The notes below the pieces were generated by a model. The model was not told where the DNA came from, made no database searches, and worked only from the letters and a program-made list of their open reading frames with translations. A stretch of DNA of 64,000 bases from Lachnospiraceae bacterium (GTDB lineage: Bacteria > Bacillota > Clostridia > Lachnospirales > Lachnospiraceae). The DNA lies in NCBI GenBank assembly GCA_024694055.1, contig JAILKC010000143.1, positions 1-64,000 of the forward strand, given 5' to 3'. How positions within the stretch are numbered: position 1 is the first letter of the stretch; each line of letters starts with the position of its first letter. Made by a program: the position numbers and the translations under genes. Of the stretch, positions 1-8,787 are shown piece by piece.

Positions 1-1176
1 CACGTCGGCATCCTGCTCTATGGCTCCGGACTCTCGTAAGTCTGACATCATAGGACGTTTGTCATTACGTTTCTCAAGATCTCGGTTAAGCTGAGAAAGG
101 GCTATAACGGGAACGTTAAGCTCTCTTGCGAGACCTTTGAGCGAACGGGAGATATCTGATATCTCCTGCTGTCTGCTGTCTGTTTTGCCGCTTCCGGACA
201 TAAGCTGCAGGTAGTCGATGATGATAACGTCCAATCCTTTTTCAAGCTTGTGTTTTCTGCATTTGGAACGAAGTTCGGATACCTTGATACCTGATGTATC
301 ATCTATTACAAGATTGGAATCACCTATGGTATTGGCGGCTTCTGCGAGCTTGTCCCAGTCGGAATCATCAAGTTTGCCGCTTCTTAACTTCTCACCGGGA
401 ATATTGCCTTCGAGTGATATAAGACGGTTGACTAACTGTTCCTTGGGCATCTCCAATGAGAAAATGGCTACGTTCTTATGCTTCTTAAATGCCATGTGCT
501 GAGCAATATTGAGGACAAAAGCAGTCTTACCCATGGAAGGTCTGGCAGCGATCAGAATAAGATCGGAAGGCTGCAGTCCGGCTGTCATGTAATCAAGATC
601 AATGAATCCGGTGGGTATACCTGTGATACTGCCGCCTGCCTTGAATGCTGCTTCTATTCTGTTGACGGTATTAAGGACAACCTTGTCGATAGGCTCGAAG
701 TCTTCGAAACTTCTGCGTTGAACTATCTCAAATACTTTCTTCTCTGTAGAATCAAGTATCTCATCCAAGCTTTCCTTTTCTTCATAGCACTTATTCTCGA
801 TATCTCCGGTGGTTCTTATAAGATTACGAAGAGTAGACTTCTCGGCTACAATTCCTGCGTAGTATCTTATATTGGTAGAAGTGGGCACCGAAGCGATGAT
901 ATCGCGCATATAATCAAGACTGCATACGTCATCCGGTACTTCTTTTTCACGAAGCTTATTCTGTAGTGTGACGATATCAATCTGTTTGCGTTCTTTATTC
1001 AGTTCAAGCATTGCATCAAAAATGATGCCATATTGTTTGTTGTAGAAATCTTCGGGACCTATGATCTCGGATGCGATGGTGGTTGCTTCCTGATCTATGA
1101 GTATTGAGCCGATGACAGCCTGTTCTGCTTCGGTGCTGACCGGCATGGTCCGTCTGAGTGCTGATTCTTCGGGCAT
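1..1176 (-). CDS. dnaB: Replicative DNA helicase DnaB (C-terminus truncated by window edge)
   Basis: Reverse-strand reading from ATG at 1176: MPEESALRRTMPVSTEAEQAVIGSILID...AARPSMGKTAFVLNIAQH...SLEMPKEQLVNRL...IIIDYLQLM...ALSQLNRDLEKR; Walker A and DnaB motifs. Confidence 0.96.
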   Translation of the reverse strand, partial: MPEESALRRTMPVSTEAEQAVIGSILIDQEATTIASEIIGPEDFYNKQYGIIFDAMLELNKERKQIDIVTLQNKLREKEVPDDVCSLDYMRDIIASVPTSTNIRYYAGIVAEKSTLRNLIRTTGDIENKCYEEKESLDEILDSTEKKVFEIVQRRSFEDFEPIDKVVLNTVNRIEAAFKAGGSITGIPTGFIDLDYMTAGLQPSDLILIAARPSMGKTAFVLNIAQHMAFKKHKNVAIFSLEMPKEQLVNRLISLEGNIPGEKLRSGKLDDSDWDKLAEAANTIGDSNLVIDDTSGIKVSELRSKCRKHKLEKGLDVIIIDYLQLMSGSGKTDSRQQEISDISRSLKGLARELNVPVIALSQLNRDLEKRNDKRPMMSDLRESGAIEQDADV

Positions 1177-1623
1177 TTATTTCTCCTGAACCTTAACCTT
1201 TAATGTACCGGTTACCTGTGGATGAAGCTTTATATCCACATTGTGAACTCCGAAGCTTCTGATGGGCTCCTCAATGAGCAGCTTCTTTTTGTCTATCTCC
1301 GCACCATACTTGTCCTTATATGCCGCGGCTATCTCTTTACCTGATACGGAACCGAAAGTCTTGCCGTTCTCACCGGCCTTTATGGTAAGGACTATCTCCT
1401 GAGACTTGAGTTCCTCAGCAAATGCCTTGGCTGCGGCGAGTTTTTCTGCCGCCACTTTTTCTTTGTTTGCATTCTGGAGTTTGAGATCGTTTAAATTCTT
1501 GCTGTTAGCCTCTACAGCAAGCTTCTTGGGAAGAAGGAAGTTACGTGCGTAGCCATCATTGGCATCTATTATATCTCCCTGTTTGCCTACTGATTTAACA
1601 TCCTGTAAAAGTATGACTTTCAT
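1177..1623 (-). CDS. rplI: 50S ribosomal protein L9
   Basis: MKVILLQDVKSVGKQGDIIDANDGYARNFLLPKKLAV, classic bL9 N-terminus. Confidence 0.98.
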   Translation of the reverse strand: MKVILLQDVKSVGKQGDIIDANDGYARNFLLPKKLAVEANSKNLNDLKLQNANKEKVAAEKLAAAKAFAEELKSQEIVLTIKAGENGKTFGSVSGKEIAAAYKDKYGAEIDKKKLLIEEPIRSFGVHNVDIKLHPQVTGTLKVKVQEK

Positions 1624-3671
1624 TATGATAATTCTCCTTCTTCTATCATCTTGTCGATGACTTTCTTGAGTTCGTTCATTCCGTCTTCCACTGACATGCC
1701 TTCAAGCTGACATGCAGCTACATTCATATGGCCGCCTCCGCCGAGTCTCTCCATTACGACCTGTACGTTGGCTTCGTCTATGGATCTTGCACTTACATTG
1801 ATAAGACCCTGATATTCGGTAAATACAAAGCTGGCCTTAATGCCTTTGATGTCGAGCAATTCATTGGCTGCCTGTGCACCGATGATGGTTGGGCTTGATA
1901 TCTCGGGACCCGGTTCACATTTGGACATGGCGTAGTAGCCTCTGTAAACCTCAGCCTGTCTGATACAGTCTGCTTTGGCCTTGTACTCGTATACATCATC
2001 TCTGAAAAGTTTGCGTACCCTTGTCACATCTGCACCGGCACGTCTTAAATACGCAGCGGCCTCAAATGTACGTACACCTGTCTTGGTCATGAAGTTGTTC
2101 GTGTCTATCATCATGCCTGAGTACAGGCAGTCAGCCTCATCGGAGGGAATCTTGATGCCATCTGAGATGTACTGGAGAATCTCAGTAACCATCTCACAGG
2201 CTGAGGATGCATAAGGCTCAACATATGAAAGCGTAGCATTCTCGATCGTCTCGGTACCCTGTCTGTGATGATCAAGTACGACTATTGATTTGCACATGCG
2301 TAAAAGCTCGGGATACTCAGTGATACTCGGCTTATTGACATCGACTATGACAAGGACGGTTCCGCCGCCCGCCAGATCCATGGCCTGTTCGCCGGTAACT
2401 ATCATATCATCCTCATATTCACCGCCGTTAAAGAGTTCGGCGAGAGGCTGGATGGATGTGGTTACGTCATTAAGTATGATATTGGCCTTACGATCAAGAG
2501 TTCTGGCAATACGATATATTCCGACTGCGGCACCGAAACTGTCGACATCTCCGTTACGATGACCCATAACAAGAACTCTGTCTTTGGATGCAATGATCTC
2601 ACGAAGGGCGTGGGCTTTAACTCTCGCTTTGACGCGGGTATTCTTTTCGACTGACTGGCTCTTGCCACCGTAGTATATGATCTGGTCGCCTGTCTTGACC
2701 ACTGCCTGATCGCCGCCGCGACCAAGAGCAAGATCGATCGCCGTACGCGCGAATTCATAGTTCTGTGCATATGTAAGTCCGTCAAGTCCCAGACCGATCG
2801 ATATGGTCATGGCCATTTCATTGCCTATATTGACTGTCTTGACTTCGTCGAGTATATCGAATCGATTCTCCTTGAGAGTCTCAACACTTTTCTTGCGTAA
2901 TATGATAAGAAATTTGTCTTTTTCAAGTTTCTTGGCGATACCGTCGATGGATGATATATACTTGTTGATCTTACGATCAATAAGCGCGGTCAAAAGGGAT
3001 CTTCTGACTTCTTCGACACTCTCAAGCGCTTCATCATAATTGTCCATATATAAAAGAGCTATGGCGAGAGACTGATCGTCATTCTCGCGCAGGGCAAGTT
3101 TAAGAGCTGTCTCATCGAAAAGGTAGACGGCGATCAGATATCCTTCGTATCCGTCCGCTGCTATGATGTCGCTGTTTGCTGCCATATCCCTGAGGGGAAC
3201 CTTGTGCAGCTTTACATTGAAGTCCCGTTCCTCAAAATGTATATCATACTGAGCATCGTCTTCTTCGTCGGGAAGCTTATCCGGAGTGAGCTCCGGAAAA
3301 ATTGTAGTGATTGACTTGCTGTAGCCCTTCTTTTTGTGTACCAGATTCTCAAAGGCTTTATTTGTCCACATGATCCGGCCTGTATCGTCGAGCAATACAT
3401 AGGGAAGAGCAAGCTCGCGTAAAAGCTTACGCTGTATCTGACCGTATTCTGTGGCAAAACTTACCAGCTCATTCATGATGATGGGCTTGTTCCTGAACAT
3501 CAGAATGCCGATGATAGACATGTATATCGCGGTAAAACCGGCCATCAACATACCTGCCCTATACTCGATCATCCATACTGCTATGGTAACGAATATCATC
3601 AGTATGCCCAGATATAATGATGCCTGAAGATATGTCTTTAGTGTTCCTTTGATCTTAACCCGATTTTTCAT
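1623..3671 (-). CDS. gdpP: GdpP-type c-di-AMP phosphodiesterase (two TM, degenerate PAS/GGDEF, DHH-DHHA1)
   Basis: N-terminal TM helices, VMGHRNGDVDSFGAAVG and VVLDHHR DHH motifs, GGGGHMNVAACQ DHHA1 motif; conserved synteny with rplI-dnaB. Confidence 0.95.
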   Translation of the reverse strand: MKNRVKIKGTLKTYLQASLYLGILMIFVTIAVWMIEYRAGMLMAGFTAIYMSIIGILMFRNKPIIMNELVSFATEYGQIQRKLLRELALPYVLLDDTGRIMWTNKAFENLVHKKKGYSKSITTIFPELTPDKLPDEEDDAQYDIHFEERDFNVKLHKVPLRDMAANSDIIAADGYEGYLIAVYLFDETALKLALRENDDQSLAIALLYMDNYDEALESVEEVRRSLLTALIDRKINKYISSIDGIAKKLEKDKFLIILRKKSVETLKENRFDILDEVKTVNIGNEMAMTISIGLGLDGLTYAQNYEFARTAIDLALGRGGDQAVVKTGDQIIYYGGKSQSVEKNTRVKARVKAHALREIIASKDRVLVMGHRNGDVDSFGAAVGIYRIARTLDRKANIILNDVTTSIQPLAELFNGGEYEDDMIVTGEQAMDLAGGGTVLVIVDVNKPSITEYPELLRMCKSIVVLDHHRQGTETIENATLSYVEPYASSACEMVTEILQYISDGIKIPSDEADCLYSGMMIDTNNFMTKTGVRTFEAAAYLRRAGADVTRVRKLFRDDVYEYKAKADCIRQAEVYRGYYAMSKCEPGPEISSPTIIGAQAANELLDIKGIKASFVFTEYQGLINVSARSIDEANVQVVMERLGGGGHMNVAACQLEGMSVEDGMNELKKVIDKMIEEGELS

Positions 3672-3706
3672 AAGGTAAATTATAGCACAATAATATCAAA
3701 AAAAAA

Positions 3707-3729
3707 ACTGCGGCAGGTCATGCCGCAGT
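3707..3729 (-). terminator. Intrinsic terminator of mecA (minus strand)
   Basis: ACTGCGGCA-GGTCA-TGCCGCAGT hairpin flanked on the plus strand by poly-A at about 3698-3706 (poly-U on the minus transcript). Confidence 0.85.
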
Positions 3730-3743
3730 ATAGTGTCGTGATG

Positions 3744-4586
3744 TCAGATTCCACCAAGAGTCTTAATGGCATCTGTTCTTATGATGTTCTCAAAATGCTC
3801 ATCGAAGTAGGATTCGGATGCTGAACTTAAACGCTCAAATCTGCCGTACTCGGACAGGATATTGCAGGTCTTGTTGAAACCTTCCTTGGCAGAGCCGGCC
3901 ATGTTGAGAACAAGCATGTATCTGCCGGTTGAAATGTTGCGATACAGAGAACTCTCGCCTGTATATATGTCCTTTACGATCCTGGCAGGATCTATGATGG
4001 ATGTCATAGAGTCAAAAGAGAAAATCTTGGTAACGGGAGCCGGATCAGTACTGTGCTGATGAGCTGTGCCGTCTTCTCTGATCTCCGTAACCGATACCGA
4101 AACATCCGAAGGCGCGGCACCGATGAGATTGGCTGCTTCCTGTCTTATCTTATTGAAAAGATCGATTATCTCACTCTTACCTGCAACATCATCATTGCTG
4201 TCAGGAACATGATCGAGTCCTTCGCTTACCTCTTCTTCATATTCGTATGTATATTCTTCATCGTCATCATCCATAACCGACGGAGCGAATCTTGAAAATC
4301 TGGTATCCAACTCCTCGGGATCCTCGACTTTGGTGATGATAAGAACGATACAGTCAGAATTAAGCGGTATGGCTTCTATCATAAGAGGAATATCCTCGGC
4401 GTCGAAGCCGAAACTTAACGATGCCTGCTGTATCATATCACGGAAGAGATTCTTGGCCTTCTCCGTACCATAAGCAAGCTCGCTCAACTTAAGTTGTCTG
4501 TCTGCCAGATCCGCTCTTGTAAGAGTACAACGAATCTGATGATCATTGACTTTTTCTATCTTCATATTCTGTTGTCCTCCTCTCAC
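3744..4586 (-). CDS. mecA: Adaptor protein MecA (clostridial type); start likely at the MKIEKVNDHQIRCTLTRADL Met, about 4565
   Basis: MKIEKVNDHQIRCTLTRADLADRQLKLSELAYGTEKAKNLFRDMIQQA matches the MecA N-domain; C-domain ...LSEYGRFE...YFDEHFENIIRTDAI. Confidence 0.9.
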   Translation of the reverse strand: MRGGQQNMKIEKVNDHQIRCTLTRADLADRQLKLSELAYGTEKAKNLFRDMIQQASLSFGFDAEDIPLMIEAIPLNSDCIVLIITKVEDPEELDTRFSRFAPSVMDDDDEEYTYEYEEEVSEGLDHVPDSNDDVAGKSEIIDLFNKIRQEAANLIGAAPSDVSVSVTEIREDGTAHQHSTDPAPVTKIFSFDSMTSIIDPARIVKDIYTGESSLYRNISTGRYMLVLNMAGSAKEGFNKTCNILSEYGRFERLSSASESYFDEHFENIIRTDAIKTLGGI

Positions 4587-4596
4587 TTTTACATGT

Positions 4597-4624
4597 ATTG
4601 TAGCAGAATAAGTATCTAAGTCAA
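4597..4624 (-). promoter_or_regulatory. Putative sigma-A promoter for mecA
   Basis: Minus strand TTGACT-N16-TACAAT. Confidence 0.55.
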
Positions 4625-4693
4625 GTATATCAGTTTATGAGCACTCAATTTTAAGAATTTTTTTATAAAAGCTGTAGAATTATAAAAAAGTAC

Positions 4694-4722
4694 TTGCGTT
4701 TCATGCGTATTGCATTTATAAT
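4694..4722 (+). promoter_or_regulatory. Strong sigma-A-type promoter driving the candidate ncRNA
   Basis: TTGCGT (4694-4699)-N17-TATAAT (4717-4722); expected start site about 4729-4731. Confidence 0.7.
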
Positions 4723-4730
4723 GTGCCCAC

Positions 4731-5016
4731 AAGAGATCAGTTGGACAATCTATACCGGAAGGAGGGTTGTTCACATCTGATCATATCAGATTGATCTGTG
4801 TTTCGGTGTACAACGGAACACATCATAAAAGTGGCATTTCGCCATGTTTTTCACATTTTTACATTTATATATATGGAATAGCCTTACAGGCAACATATCC
4901 ATATCTACAGCCTATGCGCTGTTTGTATAACGACATTTTGAGACCTTCTGTAAAGTTTTTCGACAAATTATTTCGCAGTTGGGTTAAAAATTCTTAGTAT
5001 GTCTGACTGATCTCTT
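4731..5016 (+). ncRNA. Candidate structured non-coding RNA, family unassigned
   Basis: 5' arm AAGAGATCAGTTGGACA (4731-4747) pairs over 17 uninterrupted positions (two G-U) with TGTCTGACTGATCTCTT (5000-5016); internal hairpins at 4775-4791, 4797-4822, 4831-4845, 4871-4904 and 4907-4922; promoter correctly placed upstream; no convincing ORF. Confidence 0.6.
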
Positions 5017-5230
5017 AATATATTTATCGGCTGGTTCAGTACTTTTTTGAAGATGAATTATATATCACGATAACCTTTTGGTCTCGATGTGAAGGCCATA
5101 CTAAATGAAGAAAAAGAAAGGATTATAAAGCGAGGTACCCCCAAGTACTAATAATATGAAAAAGTAATGACTATGCAGATAAAAACTGATATAATAGGGC
5201 AGTCTAAGTGATTTGAAAGGAAGTATATAA

Positions 5231-6976
5231 TTGAAAAAGATCATTCCGGCGATCATTGCGATTGCCCTTATTATCATTATACTGGCGGTGGCAGGGGGAT
5301 CCACGCTGTTTTCTAAATTTTCATACAGCAACGAGCACAGAGATCTTAAGGATTATTATAATCTGACGGCTGAGAACGAAGTTGCGATAGTATTACAGGA
5401 CGAGATCCTTGACATAAAAGGCAGACTTGCAGAGGGACAGGTATACTTAAGTTATAAGGATATATGTTCGCTTCTTACCGACAGGTTTTATGTGGATGAG
5501 AATGACGGTCTGCTGATCTACGCGATGGCAGATGGCCTTCGCATCAACAGAATAGGAGAAAAGGGATATTATCCGAGTGCATCGGTGTCATTCACCGGGG
5601 CGGGAGGAGACGGTGTACCCGTATATGAGATAGACGGGGAATTCACTGATACGACTTATCCGGTGACTTTGGAGAAGGACGGGCAGCTCTATATTGCGCT
5701 TGAATATGTAAAAGATTTTGCAGATTTTTCATATGAACTGTTTACAGGGCCGAACCGCATACAGCTTAGGACTGAGTGGGGCAGCAAAAAGGTCGTTACG
5801 GTTAAGAAAGACAGCGCCGTCAGATACCAGGGAGGTGTCAAGAGCGATATCTTAAGAGAAGTGAAAGACGGAGAGGAACTGACCGTTTTGGAGGAACTCG
5901 AAGAATGGGACAAGGTCAAGACTTCGGATGCTCTTATAGGATATATAGAGAAAAAGCATGTATCTGGAATTAAAGATGAATCTGAGCAGGCTGTTACAAC
6001 CCGTATAGCGGATGAATACACAAGGATACAGAAGAACTATAAGATCAACATGGCATGGCATGCAATATATGCCACCTCGGGTAACGATACATTCGATGAT
6101 GCCGTAAATGGAACGGGTACAATGAGTATAATAGCGCCCACATGGTTTTCAATATCTTCCAATGATGGAACATACAGGAGCTTCGCAAGTGCAAGTTATG
6201 TAAACAAAGCGCATGAGCGCAACATGGAAGTATGGGCAGTACTTGATAATTTTAATGCCGGAGAGATAAGTACATATGAAGTGATGTCTTACTTGGGCAA
6301 GCGTCAGATTCTTATAAAGAACCTTATGAGTGAGATTACCGACTACGGAATAGACGGAATCAATCTGGACTTCGAACTGGTTCCCTCCGAGGCAGTTCCC
6401 CATTATGTGGAATTCATAAGAGAATTATCCATTGAGTGCCGCAGGGCAGGAATTGTTCTGTCGGTAGACAATTATCCTCCGCAGGGCGGTAATGATTACA
6501 ATCTGAAGGAGCAAGGGATCTGTGCGGATTATGTGGTTATAATGAGTTACGACGAGCATTGGGGCAGCGGTGGCGTGGCCGGAAGTGTTGCGTCCATAGG
6601 TTTCGTGGAGCAGGCCATTCAGATGGTATTAAGTGATGTCAGTGCGGACAAGATCATCAATGGTATTCCTTTCTATACCAGAGTTTGGAAGTCCAAGGGC
6701 GGTGATGTTACCAGTGAAGCGCTTGGAATGGGACAGGCTAAAGATTTTATCGCCAAATATGATGTATCGACCGTATGGGACGAGGAAACGTGTCAGAATT
6801 ACGGCGAAAAGGAAATGAACGGTACACTGTATCAGATCTGGCTTGAGGATGAAGAATCAATAGGAACCAAGCTTAATATAATGAAGAAATACGGTGTCGC
6901 GGGTGTGGCCGAATGGCAGCTCGGTATGGAAGATAAGGCGATATGGAGTACCATAGACACCTTTGTTAAAAACTGA
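5231..6976 (+). CDS. Glycoside hydrolase family 18 protein with SH3 domain, membrane-anchored or secreted
   Basis: N-terminal TM, SH3 segment AVRYQGGVKSDILREVKDGEELTVLEELEEWDKVKTSDALIGYIEKKHV, GH18 active-site motif DGINLDFE; TTG start. Confidence 0.92.
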   Translation: MKKIIPAIIAIALIIIILAVAGGSTLFSKFSYSNEHRDLKDYYNLTAENEVAIVLQDEILDIKGRLAEGQVYLSYKDICSLLTDRFYVDENDGLLIYAMADGLRINRIGEKGYYPSASVSFTGAGGDGVPVYEIDGEFTDTTYPVTLEKDGQLYIALEYVKDFADFSYELFTGPNRIQLRTEWGSKKVVTVKKDSAVRYQGGVKSDILREVKDGEELTVLEELEEWDKVKTSDALIGYIEKKHVSGIKDESEQAVTTRIADEYTRIQKNYKINMAWHAIYATSGNDTFDDAVNGTGTMSIIAPTWFSISSNDGTYRSFASASYVNKAHERNMEVWAVLDNFNAGEISTYEVMSYLGKRQILIKNLMSEITDYGIDGINLDFELVPSEAVPHYVEFIRELSIECRRAGIVLSVDNYPPQGGNDYNLKEQGICADYVVIMSYDEHWGSGGVAGSVASIGFVEQAIQMVLSDVSADKIINGIPFYTRVWKSKGGDVTSEALGMGQAKDFIAKYDVSTVWDEETCQNYGEKEMNGTLYQIWLEDEESIGTKLNIMKKYGVAGVAEWQLGMEDKAIWSTIDTFVKN

Positions 6977-7000
6977 CGGACAGGAGATACTTAAGCGGAT

Positions 7001-7972
7001 ATGAAGTGGACGAAGATCAGGATCAAGACTGTTACCGAAGCAGAAGATATCATTATAAGTGACCTTTATGATATAGGACTTGAAGGTGCGCAGATAGAGG
7101 ACAAGGTACCGTTATCACCTTTAGAGAAGGAGCAGATGTTTGTAGATATAGCTCCACAGGCTGAGGAGGACGACGGTATTGCCTATCTGAGTTTTTTTGT
7201 AGAGAAGAATGATGATACGGATGTAGACGGCATAGTATCGGGAGTCAGGCAGGTACTTAACGATATCAGCTCTTATATGGACATAGGTGAGGGAAGTGTC
7301 ACTGTGGATGAGACAGAGGACCTGGACTGGATCAATAACTGGAAGCAGTATTTCCATCAATTCTATATAGATGATCTTTTGGTCATTCCCTCATGGGAAA
7401 AAGTGTCAGAAGAAGATAAGGACAAAATGATCCTTCATATCGATCCCGGTACGGCTTTTGGCACAGGTATGCATGAGACTACCAAGCTATGCATCAGAGC
7501 AATGAAGAGATATCTTAAGCCCGGTGACAGGATACTTGACGTGGGAACGGGAAGTGGCATTCTCTCGATCCTGGCGATCATGTACGGGGCCGGATACTGT
7601 GCGGGAACGGATCTTGACCCTTGCACAATAGAGGCAGTGAAAGATAATAAGACTGCCAACAATATAAAAGATGATGCTTTTGATCTTATAATAGGCAATA
7701 TCATAGATGATGCCGCTACACAGGCGACGGTAAGAGAACGTATCGGAGACAAAGGCGCTGACATAGTGATGGCCAATATACTTGCGCCTGTTCTTATAGC
7801 GCTGGCACCGGTGATACCTGATTTCATGCATGAAGGCAGTGTGCTCATTACTTCAGGTATCATAAATGATAAGAAACATGATGTGGCAGCGGCTTTTGAA
7901 GCGGCAGGACTAAAGGTTGAAGAGATCAATGATCTTGGCGAATGGAGCAGTGTGGTTGCCAAGAAGATCTGA
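7001..7972 (+). CDS. prmA: Ribosomal protein L11 methyltransferase
   Basis: MKWTKIRIKTVTEAEDII...FGTGMHETTKLCIRAMKRYLKPGDRILDVGTGSGILSI...ANILAPVLI. Confidence 0.96.
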   Translation: MKWTKIRIKTVTEAEDIIISDLYDIGLEGAQIEDKVPLSPLEKEQMFVDIAPQAEEDDGIAYLSFFVEKNDDTDVDGIVSGVRQVLNDISSYMDIGEGSVTVDETEDLDWINNWKQYFHQFYIDDLLVIPSWEKVSEEDKDKMILHIDPGTAFGTGMHETTKLCIRAMKRYLKPGDRILDVGTGSGILSILAIMYGAGYCAGTDLDPCTIEAVKDNKTANNIKDDAFDLIIGNIIDDAATQATVRERIGDKGADIVMANILAPVLIALAPVIPDFMHEGSVLITSGIINDKKHDVAAAFEAAGLKVEEINDLGEWSSVVAKKI

Positions 7973-7987
7973 CGGACAGAGGAGTAT

Positions 7988-8767
7988 ATGTATCATTTTT
8001 TTGTCAGGCCACAGAACATAACTGCAGACAGAGTCGTGATCGATGGAGATGACGTCAATCATATCAAGAATGTCCTTCGTATGAAGCCCGGCGATGAAAT
8101 AGCGGTAAGTAACGGAACAGACGGCAAAGAATACCGATGCGGTATATTGAGTCTTGGTGAGGTGATAGAGTGTGAACTCAGATTCATAAAAGAGGCGGAT
8201 ACTGAGCTCCCGGTTAGGGTTCATCTGTTTCAGGGGCTTGCCAAGGGCGACAAGATGGAGACCGTGGTTCAGAAAGCCGTAGAACTTGGTGCTTATGAGA
8301 TCATACCAGTAGCCATGAAGCGAAGTGTAGTCAGATATGACGACAAAAAGTCCAAAGCCAAGACGGCCAGACTTCGTACCATAGCAGAAGCGGCAGCCAA
8401 ACAGAGCACTCGGGCAGTCATTCCTGACGTCCATGATGTGTTAAGTACCAAAGAGGCAATAGAATATGCGAAGAGTTTTGATAAGATACTGGTCCCATAT
8501 GAGCTTGAGGGAGTGAGCACGGATGAAGGTGGGGCCATGGACTTTAGGGCGGACGTTTTTGCAAGGACCAAAAGGGTTATGGAAAGCTTAAAGGACGTAT
8601 CTTCGGTAGGCATATTCATAGGACCGGAAGGTGGTTTTGACTGTGCGGAGATAGAGGCGCTTAAAGCGGCCGGAGCAGATATCATCACTCTCGGAAGAAG
8701 GATATTGCGCACTGAGACGGCGGGTATGACTGTGCTTGGCTGGCTTATATATATATTGGAAGCGTAG
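7988..8767 (+). CDS. rsmE: 16S rRNA (uracil(1498)-N(3))-methyltransferase
   Basis: MYHFFVRPQNI...HIKNVLRMKPGDEI...IGPEGGFDCAEIEALKAAGADIITLGRRILRTETA. Confidence 0.96.
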   Translation: MYHFFVRPQNITADRVVIDGDDVNHIKNVLRMKPGDEIAVSNGTDGKEYRCGILSLGEVIECELRFIKEADTELPVRVHLFQGLAKGDKMETVVQKAVELGAYEIIPVAMKRSVVRYDDKKSKAKTARLRTIAEAAAKQSTRAVIPDVHDVLSTKEAIEYAKSFDKILVPYELEGVSTDEGGAMDFRADVFARTKRVMESLKDVSSVGIFIGPEGGFDCAEIEALKAAGADIITLGRRILRTETAGMTVLGWLIYILEA

Positions 8768-8787
8768 GACGTATAAGAAAGATAATT

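Noticed and set aside
478-966. 162-aa plus-strand ORF
   Set aside because: Antisense to the well-supported dnaB coding sequence; no recognizable domain.
4751-4766. CCGGAAGGA resemblance to the SRP RNA domain IV tip
   Set aside because: The flanking conserved asymmetric loop and AGCAGCC sequence are missing; the short match is probably coincidental.
4767-4997. 76-aa ORF MFTSDHIRLICVSVYNG... inside the candidate ncRNA
   Set aside because: TTG start only about 2 nt after the SD-like sequence, no recognizable domain, and the DNA is better explained by extensive RNA helices.
4731-5016. 6S RNA, tmRNA or RNase P as identity of the structured RNA
   Set aside because: Branched multi-hairpin layout and ~286-nt length do not fit 6S; no ANA-LAA tag ORF for tmRNA; no GAGGAAAGUCC core of RNase P. 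Distant family membership is still possible.
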